Source: Planctomycetes bacterium MalM25 (GTDB lineage: Bacteria > Planctomycetota > Planctomycetia > Pirellulales > Lacipirellulaceae). From it: 64,000 bases of DNA. Numbering within the stretch: the stretch's first letter is position 1; each line of letters begins with the position of its first letter. Under the pieces are notes generated by a model that saw only the letters and a list, made by a program, of their open reading frames with translations, ran no database searches and had not been told where the DNA came from. Positions 35,012-44,564 of the stretch are shown piece by piece. The translations under genes were made by a program, and so were the position numbers. The DNA is taken from positions 3,955,968-4,019,967 of the forward strand of contig CP036424.1 of NCBI GenBank assembly GCA_007745835.1, in the 5' to 3' direction.

Positions 35012-36285
35012 TTCTTGTGAATCCTGACCGTCAATTCCCCCGTGTTATCCGACAGCCGATTTGGGGAATCGTTCACCCGCAGGAAGAGCTCGCCCGCACT
35101 TTCAGGACGCAAGACGCCACGGGAGCCGATCTCGATCGGCCGCGTGAACGCCCCCGGCCCGGCGTCGATCGCCGCTAGCAGAAGGCCCAACGGCCGGCCG
35201 TCGTGGTACTCCAGCGTGATCCCACCCGCCTCGCAGGGCCACGGAGCCCCGTCCGGGTCGCGGCCGATGACGAATCGACCCAAGGCGGCGATTCGGTACT
35301 CGCGGCCCGGTTCGACCCTTAGGCCGGTCGCTTGCCAGCCGCGGTCAACCTTGAGTTCGATCCGCGGGCTGCCGCCCTCGGTTGAGGCCCCTTGGCTCTC
35401 GAAAGCGATCGCCTCGCGCTGCAGGTCGTGGCCGTACTGGAGCGTCGTCACGAAGAGGCGCCACTCTTGCTCCAGACGCTCTCGGTCCTTGGCGTACATC
35501 CGGGTGAAGCGGCGCTCGAACTGCGGGCTGTTCACCCAGGCGGGCGCTTTGCGGAACCGTTCCGCGTACGCCGGGTGCTTGTCCAGGAAGTGGCACAGCG
35601 CCCAAACCCACGCGTACGACTCGGTGGGGAGGACCACTCGGTTGTCGATCTTGCGGACCGCCTCGACCGAGAGGAGGCGGTCGTCGTCGATCGCGTCTCG
35701 CACCAACCGGACGCGGCCCCAGTCGGGCGCCGCTACGCGGGTCGCCGGCGCGGTGGCGAGTTGCAGACGCCGCCCGTCCCAGGCGTGCGTGCCGCACAGT
35801 TCGGCCATCCCCTCCATGTACCAGCCGGGACCGCACGAGCCGAGGCGGGTCGCCATGAAGCTGTGCGTCGCCTCGTGCAGCAGCAAGTGCCGTCGGTAGT
35901 AATCGGTCGTCTGAGCGCGGACCCAGACCTCGTAGCCGAGCGACAGTCCGTGCTGGAAGTCAGAGCTCTTGACGGGCCATAAACCGAGCGAGCGGAACTT
36001 CGCTTCGTCCTCGATCAGGTAGACGCGCAAACGCCACGCCTCGTCCGGCGAGGCGTCGAACCGCTCGCGCCATTGCGGCAGGGCCAGCTCGATCAGCCGC
36101 GGCAGGCCATCCACCTCTGGCGAGGCGGGGGCATCGGTCACCAGGGTCGCGTGCTCCGACTCCACCACCCGCAGCCCCGCCGCCGCCAGGCGGTCGGGGT
36201 CGAGCGCGCGCGGCGGGGGCCACGCGGCCAGCGCCGGAGCGCCGCACGCCAGGGCGAGAACAAGAAGGGGCCAACCGAGTCGCAA
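35008..36285 (-). CDS. Secreted HEXXH protein (gluzincin-like) with LecA-like C-terminus
   Basis: A 425-residue protein with a signal peptide (MRLGWPLLVLALACGAPALA). Zinc-peptidase motif HEATH lies at 137-141 in LLLHEATHSFMATRLG, with a likely third ligand in WYMEGMAELCGTHAW (Glu about 158-162), as in DUF1570/peptidase-MA type proteins. Residues about 300-425 form a beta-sandwich resembling galactose-binding PA-IL (LecA) domains (LRVEPGREYRIAALGRFV, GELFLRVNDSPNRLSDNTG). Peptidase activity is inferred. The gene starts three bases after the AsmA-like gene, so both are one operon. The stop codon is supplied by a repeat arm. Confidence 0.8.
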   Translation of the reverse strand: MRLGWPLLVLALACGAPALAAWPPPRALDPDRLAAAGLRVVESEHATLVTDAPASPEVDGLPRLIELALPQWRERFDASPDEAWRLRVYLIEDEAKFRSLGLWPVKSSDFQHGLSLGYEVWVRAQTTDYYRRHLLLHEATHSFMATRLGSCGPGWYMEGMAELCGTHAWDGRRLQLATAPATRVAAPDWGRVRLVRDAIDDDRLLSVEAVRKIDNRVVLPTESYAWVWALCHFLDKHPAYAERFRKAPAWVNSPQFERRFTRMYAKDRERLEQEWRLFVTTLQYGHDLQREAIAFESQGASTEGGSPRIELKVDRGWQATGLRVEPGREYRIAALGRFVIGRDPDGAPWPCEAGGITLEYHDGRPLGLLLAAIDAGPGAFTRPIEIGSRGVLRPESAGELFLRVNDSPNRLSDNTGELTVRIHKN

Positions 36286-36288
36286 GAA

Positions 36289-39200
36289 TCACCTCGACCG
36301 CAGACGTTCGAACAGTTTATTGAGGCCCCCTTCGATCGCCCCCGCCGCCGCGTTCTGGATCAGTTCCGACGAGAGCCGGCGGAAAGCGTCGGAGTCGATC
36401 TTGGGCTTGGAGAACGTGCCGCGGATCGGGAGCCGCAGGACCTGACCGCGCAGGCGGCCGAGGAAGTCGGGGCGTTCCTCGATCCATTTCTCTTGGATCG
36501 GCACGGAGAGCACCAGGTCGAGCGTCTCATCGACGCCCACCGAGCCGGACGACTCGACGCGTGCGCTGTCGACGTAGAACACCAGGCCGTTGTGGTAGAC
36601 GCGCCCCTCGACCAGGCGGAAGTTGACGTTCGCGTCGTCGATCGCCACCAGCACCGAGTCGCCCGGCTGCGAGATCGACGAGACGCCGTCGCGCGCCAGC
36701 CCCTCGAGCCGCTGGACCATCGAGACCCACTCGGCGACCGCCGGGCCGGGTCGGACACGGACTTGGTGGATGTTCAACAACCCGGCGGCGCGGCCCGGCG
36801 GCGGGCCGCGCCTCGGGTCGTGCTTCGCCAGGGGGAGGGCCAGCTCGCTGAGCGTCAGCGAGTAACGCCCGTCAATCCGCGTCGCGTCGGCCAGCACCGG
36901 GGCGATGAACTTGAGCACCCGCTCGGTCACCTCGGGCGACATCGCCACGTCGGTCACCAGCGGGCCGGGCCGCAACGAGAGCGAGGCGGGCGGCGGGTCG
37001 AGCACGGCGGCGCCCGCCGCGGTGAGCCGGCCGCGTCCCACCGCCAGGTCGATCGGGTCGACACGCACGACGCCCCGCTCGAGCGTCGCCGCCAGCCGCC
37101 CCGCGCCGACGTGCAAACCAAACACATCGGCCGACGCCCACGGCGCCGAGACCGTGGCCCGCAGCTTCGAGATCGGCGCCGCATCGACCGGGGCGGCGTC
37201 GTCGGTCTCGACGCGGAACGTGGCCCGCTCGCGCCCCACCAGCCGCACGCCGTCGCCCAGCTGGGGCCACAGCAGCGGGGTCACCTTCTCCAGGTCGTAG
37301 TCCACGCCGCCTCCGATCTGCACGCCGCGCAGCGCAACCGCGTCCGCGATCGTCCCGCCGAACGACCCGGTCATCATCTGCGACTCGATCGTCGCTTCGC
37401 GCAGGTCGATGGCGTAGGTCGTGAGCCGGCCGTCGGCGTCGGCGATCGGTCGGGCCATCAGGTCGCCATCGACGCGCAGCTGCGGTTCCGACCAGACGGT
37501 CTGCGTGCCCGGCCGCGCGCCGTTGGCGTTCGCGGGGGGCAGGCGGTCGAGGATCGCGAGCTGCTGGCCCTTCGTGTTGAACTTCAGGTTCAGCCCCTCC
37601 GGCGCCGCGGCGAGGTGGGCCGTCCCCTCCAGGGCGCCGCGTGCTTCGTATCGCTGCTGGCCGGTTCGGGGAGGTGTCCAACCATTGAGCCTCGTCAGGT
37701 CGATCCGGTAGGCGGCGTCGCCGCGCGAAGCACCCGGGTCCGACATCGAGACCAGCACGTCCCGCACCCGCGCCGAGGCGACGCTGCTGATCGCCTGCCC
37801 CTCCGGGACCTGCACCGCACGCTGGCCGGCGTCCCAGTTGGCCCGGCCGGAGGCCTCGATCCGCTCGTTGCGCAACAAGAGACGGGGCGTGCCCGGGTCG
37901 AGCCCCGCCGTGTCGAGGCTCAATCCGCTGAGCACGACCTTGAACTGATCGACGCGTCCGCCAGTGGCGCTCGCCATGCCCGCGGCGTTCAGCTCGATGG
38001 CGCCGGCGAGGCCGATCGCCTCGGCCGTTGGCAGCTCGGGCGCGAGGACCGAGGCCCGCCGGCGCCAACGGGCCACGTCGCCCACGAGCCGAGCCTGGAA
38101 CGGCTGCGCGTCGCCCGCGGCCTGGACCTCGGGCAACGTGATCGACAACTGGTCCTCTCCCGCCGACAGCTTGACGACGCCGCTCGGCGGCCCGGCGGGG
38201 GGGGTCGTGGCGCCGGCGAGTTTCGCGGTGAAAGTGAGGCTCGGCTCGCTGGCGAGCGGGGCGTCCCGCGAACCGACCAGCAGGTTCTGCAACGCGCCCT
38301 CCCCATCGAGCCACCAGCGGCGTTGCGCTTCGTCGCGTCTGACGATGAACTGGGCCTGCCCCGCGCCGGAGAGGTTCGTTTGGCCCAGATCGGCGAACTC
38401 GGCGAGCTCGGTCGCTAGGCGGTTGAGGTCGAAACTCGCGTCGCCGACAAGCCGCGTCGCGTCGCCCGCGGCGGTGGCCTGAAAGAACGACGACTTGGCG
38501 TCGAGCTTCTCGAGCCGCCAGCCGGCCGGGCCCGCCTCGGGCGCGCGTTGCAGGGCGACGAGTTGCACGTCGAGCGGCTCGCGCCAGGTGATGCGTCGTC
38601 CGTCGTTCACGCCGGTGAGGGGGCCGCTGTTGAGCGTTGCCGTGAGGCGCCCCTGGTTGAGGTCGGCGGTCGCGTCGAGGCGGCCCCCGTCGATCCGCGT
38701 GCCGGGCTGCAAGCGGACGAGCTGGGGCGCCGCCGACGCGAGGCGCTCCAGATCGACCCGGCCCCGCGCCTGCAAGTCACGCGGCGCGGAGCCGACGCCG
38801 GCGGCCCACCGTTCGACCTCCTCGGCGTGGATCGAGCCGACGACCGAGGCGGAACCGACCACGCTCTGCACGTCGAGCTGCTGCAGCACGAGGCGATCCC
38901 CCTCGGCGGCGACACGCCACGGGACGTCGATCGTCTGCAGCGCGACCGGCCCGCCACGCGTCGCGGCGCCCAGCGCGGTCACGTCGATCAACCGCACGGC
39001 CCCCGCCGATCGGAACCCGCCCCGCGCCAGAGCGCGGACGACCTCGCCGGGCGAGCCGGCCGCGGGGGCGGTCGCGTCGGCGCGCCACGAGGCGTCCCCC
39101 TCGATGTTCAGGCGCCCGTCGAGCGAGGCCGTCGAGTCGACCCGCCGGAGAAACGGCCCCGCCATCGCGAGCGGCAGCTCTTGTACGCTGAGGCTCCCTT

Positions 39201-39885
39201 GCCGAACGCCGCCGTCGGCCGGCTGCAACGCGACCTCGAACGCCCCGCCCGACGGCGCGTCCGCTTCGCGGAGTTGCCCTTCGGCGGCGAGCTCGATCGC
39301 CCCGAAGCCGAGCCCCGGGTCGCGCAGCCTCAGCTCCACTCCCTCGGCGATCCACTGCTGGCCGCTGGCCAACTCGGTGACGCGCGCCGCCGCGTCGATC
39401 ACCTGCACGTCGATCGATCGCCCCTCCTTCACACTCGCCGGACCGGCGGGCGCCGCGTCTTCGGCTTTAGCTTGGCGTTTCGCTTCGAGTTCCCTGAGCA
39501 GTGGGTCGAAGTTGGTCCCCTCCTGCCCCACCACCAGATCGACACGGGGCTGCTCGACCCGCACCGTGAGCGGCGCGTCGCCCAGCAGAGCGAGCACCCC
39601 GCCGGTGACCTCGACACGGTCGGCGGAGAAGAGGACTTCCCCCGCCGGGTCGTCGAGCTCGATGCCCCTCACGACCGTCGGCCCGGTCCAGGAGAGGCTG
39701 ACGCCCTCCGACCGGAGTCGGCCCGCTTCGGGCGGCAGCGCGCCGGCCAACGCGGAAGCGGGCAGCGGGGTGTAGCTGATGAGGCTCGGCCCCGCGGCGA
39801 TCAAAACGCCTGCGCCCAACAAGCCCCACAGCCACCACCGCCGACGGCGGGTCGGTTGTTCGTTGGTGGCGGAGGGGGTCGTCAT
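36289..39885 (-). CDS. Giant AsmA/TamB-like envelope protein
   Basis: A 1198-residue protein with an N-terminal anchor (RRRRWWLWGLLGAGVLIAAGPSLI). The rest is a repetitive series of amphipathic beta segments without catalytic motifs (GPTVVRGIELDDPAGEVLFS, GVLALLGDAPLTVRVEQPRVD and so on), which is the AsmA/DUF3971 type of architecture. The C-terminal region (SGSVGVDETLDLVLSVPI, LPIRGTFSKPKID) is the AsmA_2-like end. Family knowledge places such proteins as inner-membrane-anchored beta-taco bridges that move lipid to the outer membrane. The three-base gap to the HEXXH-protein gene suggests a shared task. Confidence 0.82.
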   Translation of the reverse strand: MTTPSATNEQPTRRRRWWLWGLLGAGVLIAAGPSLISYTPLPASALAGALPPEAGRLRSEGVSLSWTGPTVVRGIELDDPAGEVLFSADRVEVTGGVLALLGDAPLTVRVEQPRVDLVVGQEGTNFDPLLRELEAKRQAKAEDAAPAGPASVKEGRSIDVQVIDAAARVTELASGQQWIAEGVELRLRDPGLGFGAIELAAEGQLREADAPSGGAFEVALQPADGGVRQGSLSVQELPLAMAGPFLRRVDSTASLDGRLNIEGDASWRADATAPAAGSPGEVVRALARGGFRSAGAVRLIDVTALGAATRGGPVALQTIDVPWRVAAEGDRLVLQQLDVQSVVGSASVVGSIHAEEVERWAAGVGSAPRDLQARGRVDLERLASAAPQLVRLQPGTRIDGGRLDATADLNQGRLTATLNSGPLTGVNDGRRITWREPLDVQLVALQRAPEAGPAGWRLEKLDAKSSFFQATAAGDATRLVGDASFDLNRLATELAEFADLGQTNLSGAGQAQFIVRRDEAQRRWWLDGEGALQNLLVGSRDAPLASEPSLTFTAKLAGATTPPAGPPSGVVKLSAGEDQLSITLPEVQAAGDAQPFQARLVGDVARWRRRASVLAPELPTAEAIGLAGAIELNAAGMASATGGRVDQFKVVLSGLSLDTAGLDPGTPRLLLRNERIEASGRANWDAGQRAVQVPEGQAISSVASARVRDVLVSMSDPGASRGDAAYRIDLTRLNGWTPPRTGQQRYEARGALEGTAHLAAAPEGLNLKFNTKGQQLAILDRLPPANANGARPGTQTVWSEPQLRVDGDLMARPIADADGRLTTYAIDLREATIESQMMTGSFGGTIADAVALRGVQIGGGVDYDLEKVTPLLWPQLGDGVRLVGRERATFRVETDDAAPVDAAPISKLRATVSAPWASADVFGLHVGAGRLAATLERGVVRVDPIDLAVGRGRLTAAGAAVLDPPPASLSLRPGPLVTDVAMSPEVTERVLKFIAPVLADATRIDGRYSLTLSELALPLAKHDPRRGPPPGRAAGLLNIHQVRVRPGPAVAEWVSMVQRLEGLARDGVSSISQPGDSVLVAIDDANVNFRLVEGRVYHNGLVFYVDSARVESSGSVGVDETLDLVLSVPIQEKWIEERPDFLGRLRGQVLRLPIRGTFSKPKIDSDAFRRLSSELIQNAAAGAIEGGLNKLFERLRSR

Positions 39886-40033
39886 CGCGGCGGGCTCGGG
39901 GGGAGTCGTGGGGCGTCCGCGATTCTACGGAGGTCGCCCCCGCCGCGTCACGCCAGATCGCGTCCCCGAGGGGTCGATTAGGCCCCCTACAACCGGCGCC
40001 AGCGGCGCTATCCCAACTCGTGGATAAAGCCCT

Positions 40034-40062
40034 TTGCGAGGGCCTCTGGGGCGACCTATATA
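40034..40062 (+). promoter_or_regulatory. Candidate promoter of the coiled-coil gene
   Basis: TTGCGA at 40034-40039, a 17-base spacer and TATATA at 40057-40062 match a sigma-70 consensus layout. Transcription would start near 40069, about 65 bases before the chosen ATG. This also argues against a start at 40034. Confidence 0.6.
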
Positions 40063-40132
40063 TGCCTGGACCGTTCTCGGTCCTCGATGCGCCCCAAGAG
40101 TCAGCCCGCCCCGCCCTTCTCGATCCCGCCCG

Positions 40133-41641
40133 ATGCCCCCCCAAGGCCCCGAAGCCGCTGAGCTACGCGACCTGGCCGAGCAGACGCGCGGCGTGGTCGG
40201 CGACCTGCGCGAAACGCTCGGGTCGGCCGCCGATGAGCGGCGTGAGCGGCTCGGTCGGCTGAGCGACGAGGCGTCGCAGCTCGTCGAGAGCCTCGCTTCG
40301 CAGGTCGCGAACGAGCTGTCGCAGGACCTCGCCCGCCAGCAGGAAGAACAAGCGGCCGCCGCCCGCCAGCAACTCGACGACGAGCGGTCCGGCCTGCAAA
40401 GCGAACGCGAAGCGTTCGACGCCGAGCGGGAGGCGTGGCAAGCCGAACGGGGCGCCTGGCAAGCCGAGCACGACCAACAAGCCTCCGAACACGAGGCGGA
40501 ACGCGCCGAGCGGGCCCAGTGGGAAGCCGATCGCGACGCCTGGCAGGCCGAACGCGAGCAATGGGAAGCGGTCCGCAACCAGGTCGAGGCCGAGCTCGCC
40601 AGCCAAGAACAACGCCTGCTCGCTGAACGCCAGGAGATCGAAGCGAACCGCCAATCGGGCGGCGACGCCGACGACGTGCTCTACGAGAAACTCGAGCTGG
40701 CCGTCACCGAACGCGACCAGGCCCACGAGAAGCTCGGCGGCGTCGAGGCCCGCGTCGGCGAGCTGACCGCCGCCCTCGCCGAAGCGACCGGCCGCCTCAC
40801 CGCGGCGACCGAGGTCGAGCAAGAGCTCGGCACGCTCCGCGAGAAGTTCGACCTGGTGATGACCGACCTGCAAGCGCACCGCGAGCACGTCGCGGCGCTG
40901 GAGGGCGAGCTCGCCACGCGGCCCGAGACCGCGGGCGCCGACCCGGCCGAGCTCGAACAGCTCCGCCAGGATCGCGACGAGCTGGCCCGTCAACTCGAAG
41001 AACAGGCCCACGCCGGCGAGCCGGTCGAGCCCTCGGCCGAGGTCAACGAGCTGCGCGCCCGCTTCGAGATGGCCGTCGAGGACGTCCGCCAATTGCGGAC
41101 CGAGAACGAGGAGCTGCGTCAGAAGCTCGACAGCGCCCCCGCCGGTGGCGACGCCGCCTCGGAAGGGGATGGCTGGGAGGCGCAGAAGCAGCGTCTGCTC
41201 GCCTCGCTCTCGGACGAGGGGGACGCGGTCGAGCCCGAGCGGCAGGAGGAGCGGGCGACCATCGCCGGCACGCTCCAGATCACCGACGAGGTCGTTGCCG
41301 AGAAGGATCGCGAGATCGAGCGGCTCCGTCAGGAACTCGAGCAGGCCCCCGCCGACAACGGCGAAGCGGTCGTCGACGAGGCCCAGGCCGCGCTGCTCGA
41401 CGAGGATGAGGTCATCCAAGCGGAGCGAGAACGGCTCGCCGCGCTCGAGGCCGAGTGCCAGGAGAAGCTCCGCCAGGCGGAGCTGGAGCTCTCGGTCGAG
41501 CGGGCCAAAATCAGCCGCGCCCAGTCGCAGCTCGAGGAGCAGCAGATCGAGCTGGAGACCCTGAAGGGAGCGTGCTCGACCGGCGGCGAATCGAAACGCC
41601 GCTGGATGGACAAGCTCGGCCTCGGCAACGACAGCAAGTAA
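40133..41641 (+). CDS. Long coiled-coil protein
   Basis: A 502-residue protein from ATG 40133 (MPPQGPEAAELRDLAEQ). Almost the whole chain is Glu/Gln/Arg/Ala-rich heptad helix, with a central repeat of the type FDAEREAWQAERGAWQAEH. It has no signal peptide, no membrane segment and no enzyme motif, and ends with a basic patch (CSTGGESKRRWMDKLGLG). Probably a cytoplasmic rod or scaffold. The open frame starting at 40034 would begin inside the promoter. Family not recognised. Confidence 0.72.
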   Translation: MPPQGPEAAELRDLAEQTRGVVGDLRETLGSAADERRERLGRLSDEASQLVESLASQVANELSQDLARQQEEQAAAARQQLDDERSGLQSEREAFDAEREAWQAERGAWQAEHDQQASEHEAERAERAQWEADRDAWQAEREQWEAVRNQVEAELASQEQRLLAERQEIEANRQSGGDADDVLYEKLELAVTERDQAHEKLGGVEARVGELTAALAEATGRLTAATEVEQELGTLREKFDLVMTDLQAHREHVAALEGELATRPETAGADPAELEQLRQDRDELARQLEEQAHAGEPVEPSAEVNELRARFEMAVEDVRQLRTENEELRQKLDSAPAGGDAASEGDGWEAQKQRLLASLSDEGDAVEPERQEERATIAGTLQITDEVVAEKDREIERLRQELEQAPADNGEAVVDEAQAALLDEDEVIQAERERLAALEAECQEKLRQAELELSVERAKISRAQSQLEEQQIELETLKGACSTGGESKRRWMDKLGLGNDSK

Positions 41642-41650
41642 ATCGCCGGC

Positions 41651-41728
41651 CGAATTGTTGGAAGCGAGCCACCCGTTTCGGTCCTAAGCCTCGGGTTTGA
41701 GCGCTGGGGTCTGTAAACAATTCGGGTC
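41651..41728 (+). repeat. Dispersed repeat G, copy upstream of the GH2 gene
   Basis: The copy begins CGAATTGTTGGAAGCGAGCC and ends AACAATTCGGGT, so its ends are complementary (GAATTGTT / AACAATTC). A second copy in the same orientation lies at 44392-44458, just after the GH2 gene, sharing the first 30 bases, GCGCTGG and the end block. Confidence 0.88.
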
Positions 41729-41845
41729 CGCGCAGCTGGCCAAGAAGCGTGATTGACTCCCATGCCCCGCCAAGATGGGAGCTCGTGTTCTGAGTAGACT
41801 GACGGCTCCCAGTCATCCAATCCGACCCACTTCGACGGCGGCGGC

Positions 41846-44368
41846 ATGCGCGTAATCCAGTTGACTCTTCTGTTTGCTCAAGCGCTCTCCGGGTTGGCTT
41901 CTGCCGAGTCTCGGGAACAAGACTTCAACTTTGGCTGGAAGTTCTTGCTCCAGGCAGACAACGAAGCCTACGAAGGGCCGCTCCCACGACCCGACCGGTC
42001 TTGGCGTGACGTGCGGTTGCCGCATGACTGGAGCGTCGAGCATCCCTTCAGCGAGGAACTGGAAGGTTGCACCGGCTACCTGCCGGGTGGGGTCGGCTGG
42101 TATCAGAAGCACTTCAAGACGCCGACCAACGCCGCCAGCAAGCGGACTTACGTGCTGTTCGACGGCGTCTACAACAACGCGACCTTCTGGCTCAACGGCG
42201 TCCGGCTGGGCGAGAACCCGTACGGCTACTCACCGGCCTACTTCGACCTCACCGAGCACCTCGCGGAGTCGGGCGGAGAGAACGTGCTGACGGTGCACGT
42301 TGACCATTCGCGGTACGCCGACGGTCGCTGGTACACCGGCAGCGGCATCTACCGCAACGTCCGGTTGATCACCCTGAACGAGTTGCACATCCCGATCTGG
42401 GGCACGTACCTGACGACGCCGCAAATCGCAGACGACGAGGCCACCGTCGAGCTGGAAACCCAGGTCGCGAACACGAGCGACCGCGAGGCGACCTTCACGC
42501 TGAGCTCGCGGCTCGTCTCCGCAGCAGGCGGAGTCGTCGCCGAGTCGAGCGACCAGCTCCGCTTGGCGGCGGGCGAACAGAAAGCGTTTCGGCAGACCTT
42601 CACGATCGCCGAACCCGCTCTCTGGAGCCCGGATTCGCCCTCCCTGTACCACGCCGTGACTTCCCTCGGGCAAGAGGGAGCGTCCGTCGATGAGTACACC
42701 ACCCCCTTCGGTATTCGGAGCCTCGAGTTCAGCGCCGACCGCGGGTTCCTGCTCAACGGCGAGCCGACCTACGTCAAAGGTGTCTGCCTCCATCACGACG
42801 GCGGGCTGGTCGGGGCGGCGGTTCCGAAAGGCGTCTGGCGGCGCCGCCTGAGTGAGTTGAAGGCGGGGGGCGTCAACGCGATCCGCCTCGCCCACAACCC
42901 CTTCTCGCAGGAGTTCCTCGACCTCTGCGACGAGATGGGTTTCCTCGTGCAGAACGAGTTCTTCGACGAGTGGGACTACGCGAAAGACAAACGCCTGAAC
43001 TACCACGACCGGCACGACGACCGCATCACCCGCGGCTACGTCGAGCACTTCCAAGAGTGGGCTCAGAGCGACCTCGAACGGACGATGCTCCGCGACCGGA
43101 ATCACCCGTGCGTCTTCCAGTGGAGCATCGGCAACGAGATCGAGTGGACCTACCTGCACCTGCGCTACGTCACGGGTTTCTGGAAAGACCCGAACGATCC
43201 GCAGAAGTCGGGAGCGTACTGGGGTAGCCCCCCTCTGTTCGAACCCGAGGAGCTTAAGAAGCGCTACGACGCCATCGAGAAGGGCGAGCACCTCATGCCC
43301 GAAACGGCCCGCAAGCTGGCCGCGTGGACCCGCGCCCTGGACACGACCCGGCCGATCACGATCAACCTCATCGTGCCCCACGTCAGCCACGTGAACGGCG
43401 TCGTCGACGCCGTCGACATCGCCGGCTACAGCTACCGGGGCGTCGAGTTCGGTTGGGCGAAGAAGCACTTCCCCGACGCGATCGTCACGATCAACGAGAA
43501 CCCCGGCACGTGGGAGGACTGGAAGCACGTCCTCGAGTGGCCCGGCGTGTTCAGCCAGTTCATGTGGACCGGCATCGCCTACTTGGGCGAGTCGCACAAC
43601 CAGTGGCCGAACAAGCACTGGCAGGGGGACATGCTCAACCTGGCCGGCTTCCGCAACCGGGGCTGGGACTACTTCGCCAGCGTCTTCGTCGACGATCCGC
43701 ACCTCTCCCTCGGAACCGAGCCGCTAGAGGGCTCCAAGTTCCGCGAGAGCGAGACCAGCGCCATCCCCGAAGCCAAAGACAACTCGGCGTACCGCTGGGG
43801 GGACACGAACCGCCACTGGAACTACGAGCCGGGCGAGAAGGTGCTGGTCGATGTCTGCTCGAACCACGACCGCGTCGAGCTCTTCCTCAACGGCCGTTCG
43901 CTCGGCGTGCGGAGCCTGTCGGAGTGCCCCGACCGCCTCTTCCGGTGGATCGTCCCCTTCGAACCCGGAACCCTGACCGCGAAAGCGGGCGCGGGCGAGG
44001 CGGCGATGACCCGCTCGCTCGCCACCACGACCGAGCCGACCGGCCTCACCGTCGATTGCGATAAGCAGGAGCTCCGCGCCGACGGCTACGACGTCGCGCA
44101 CCTGGTGGTGCAGCTGCACGACCAGGAAGGCCGTCCGGTGAAGACCGAGAACCGCCTGGTGACCTTCGAAATCGAAGGAGACGCCCGCCTGCTCGGCGTC
44201 GACAACGGCGCCCGCGACAACGTCCAGGACTTCCAGTCCAGCCGCTTGAGGACCGACCAGGGCCGCGCCCTGATGATCCTGCAATCCAACCGCCAAGCGG
44301 GCGACGTCCGCGTGAAGATCACCGCCGAGGGCTTGCCGCCACAGAGCGTGTCGATCGCCGTGCGGTGA
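41846..44368 (+). CDS. Secreted glycoside hydrolase family 2 (beta-galactosidase type)
   Basis: An 840-residue protein with a signal peptide (MRVIQLTLLFAQALSGLASA). The GH2 domain order is present: sugar-binding jelly roll (WRDVRLPHDWSVE, YGYSPAYFDLT), immunoglobulin-like region, then a TIM barrel with HNPFSQEFLDLCDEMGF. The acid/base is Glu431 in WSIGNEIEW. The nucleophile is probably Glu551 in TINENPG, which is less canonical. A C-terminal DUF4982-like and an invasin/Big-like domain follow (DNGARDNVQDFQS). It would hydrolyse beta-galactosides or related sugars from extracellular polysaccharide. Two direct copies of repeat G flank the gene. Confidence 0.92.
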   Translation: MRVIQLTLLFAQALSGLASAESREQDFNFGWKFLLQADNEAYEGPLPRPDRSWRDVRLPHDWSVEHPFSEELEGCTGYLPGGVGWYQKHFKTPTNAASKRTYVLFDGVYNNATFWLNGVRLGENPYGYSPAYFDLTEHLAESGGENVLTVHVDHSRYADGRWYTGSGIYRNVRLITLNELHIPIWGTYLTTPQIADDEATVELETQVANTSDREATFTLSSRLVSAAGGVVAESSDQLRLAAGEQKAFRQTFTIAEPALWSPDSPSLYHAVTSLGQEGASVDEYTTPFGIRSLEFSADRGFLLNGEPTYVKGVCLHHDGGLVGAAVPKGVWRRRLSELKAGGVNAIRLAHNPFSQEFLDLCDEMGFLVQNEFFDEWDYAKDKRLNYHDRHDDRITRGYVEHFQEWAQSDLERTMLRDRNHPCVFQWSIGNEIEWTYLHLRYVTGFWKDPNDPQKSGAYWGSPPLFEPEELKKRYDAIEKGEHLMPETARKLAAWTRALDTTRPITINLIVPHVSHVNGVVDAVDIAGYSYRGVEFGWAKKHFPDAIVTINENPGTWEDWKHVLEWPGVFSQFMWTGIAYLGESHNQWPNKHWQGDMLNLAGFRNRGWDYFASVFVDDPHLSLGTEPLEGSKFRESETSAIPEAKDNSAYRWGDTNRHWNYEPGEKVLVDVCSNHDRVELFLNGRSLGVRSLSECPDRLFRWIVPFEPGTLTAKAGAGEAAMTRSLATTTEPTGLTVDCDKQELRADGYDVAHLVVQLHDQEGRPVKTENRLVTFEIEGDARLLGVDNGARDNVQDFQSSRLRTDQGRALMILQSNRQAGDVRVKITAEGLPPQSVSIAVR

Positions 44369-44391
44369 CGGATCGCGCCAGCGAATTGTTG

Positions 44392-44458
44392 GAAGCGAGC
44401 CACCCGTTTCGTGCCGTCTTTCCCGGGCTTCAGCGTTAGCGCTGGATAACAATTCGGG
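44392..44458 (+). repeat. Dispersed repeat G, copy downstream of the GH2 gene
   Basis: Same orientation and ends as the copy at 41651-41728, with a diverged middle. It starts 24 bases after the GH2 stop and may act as a transcript end through its complementary termini. Confidence 0.88.
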
Positions 44459-44564
44459 TTGCCGCACGCGCCTATTCTGCGTGAGAATCTCCGCGACAGC
44501 CCTTGCTATCGGCCACGCCGTTCAGACAACGCAAGCACGGATGACACACCAGAGAAGGCTCTCA

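Noticed and set aside
36073-38418. 781-codon plus-strand frame opposite the AsmA-like gene
   Set aside because: Low-complexity Arg/Val-rich shadow; the minus strand gives a coherent 1198-residue protein.
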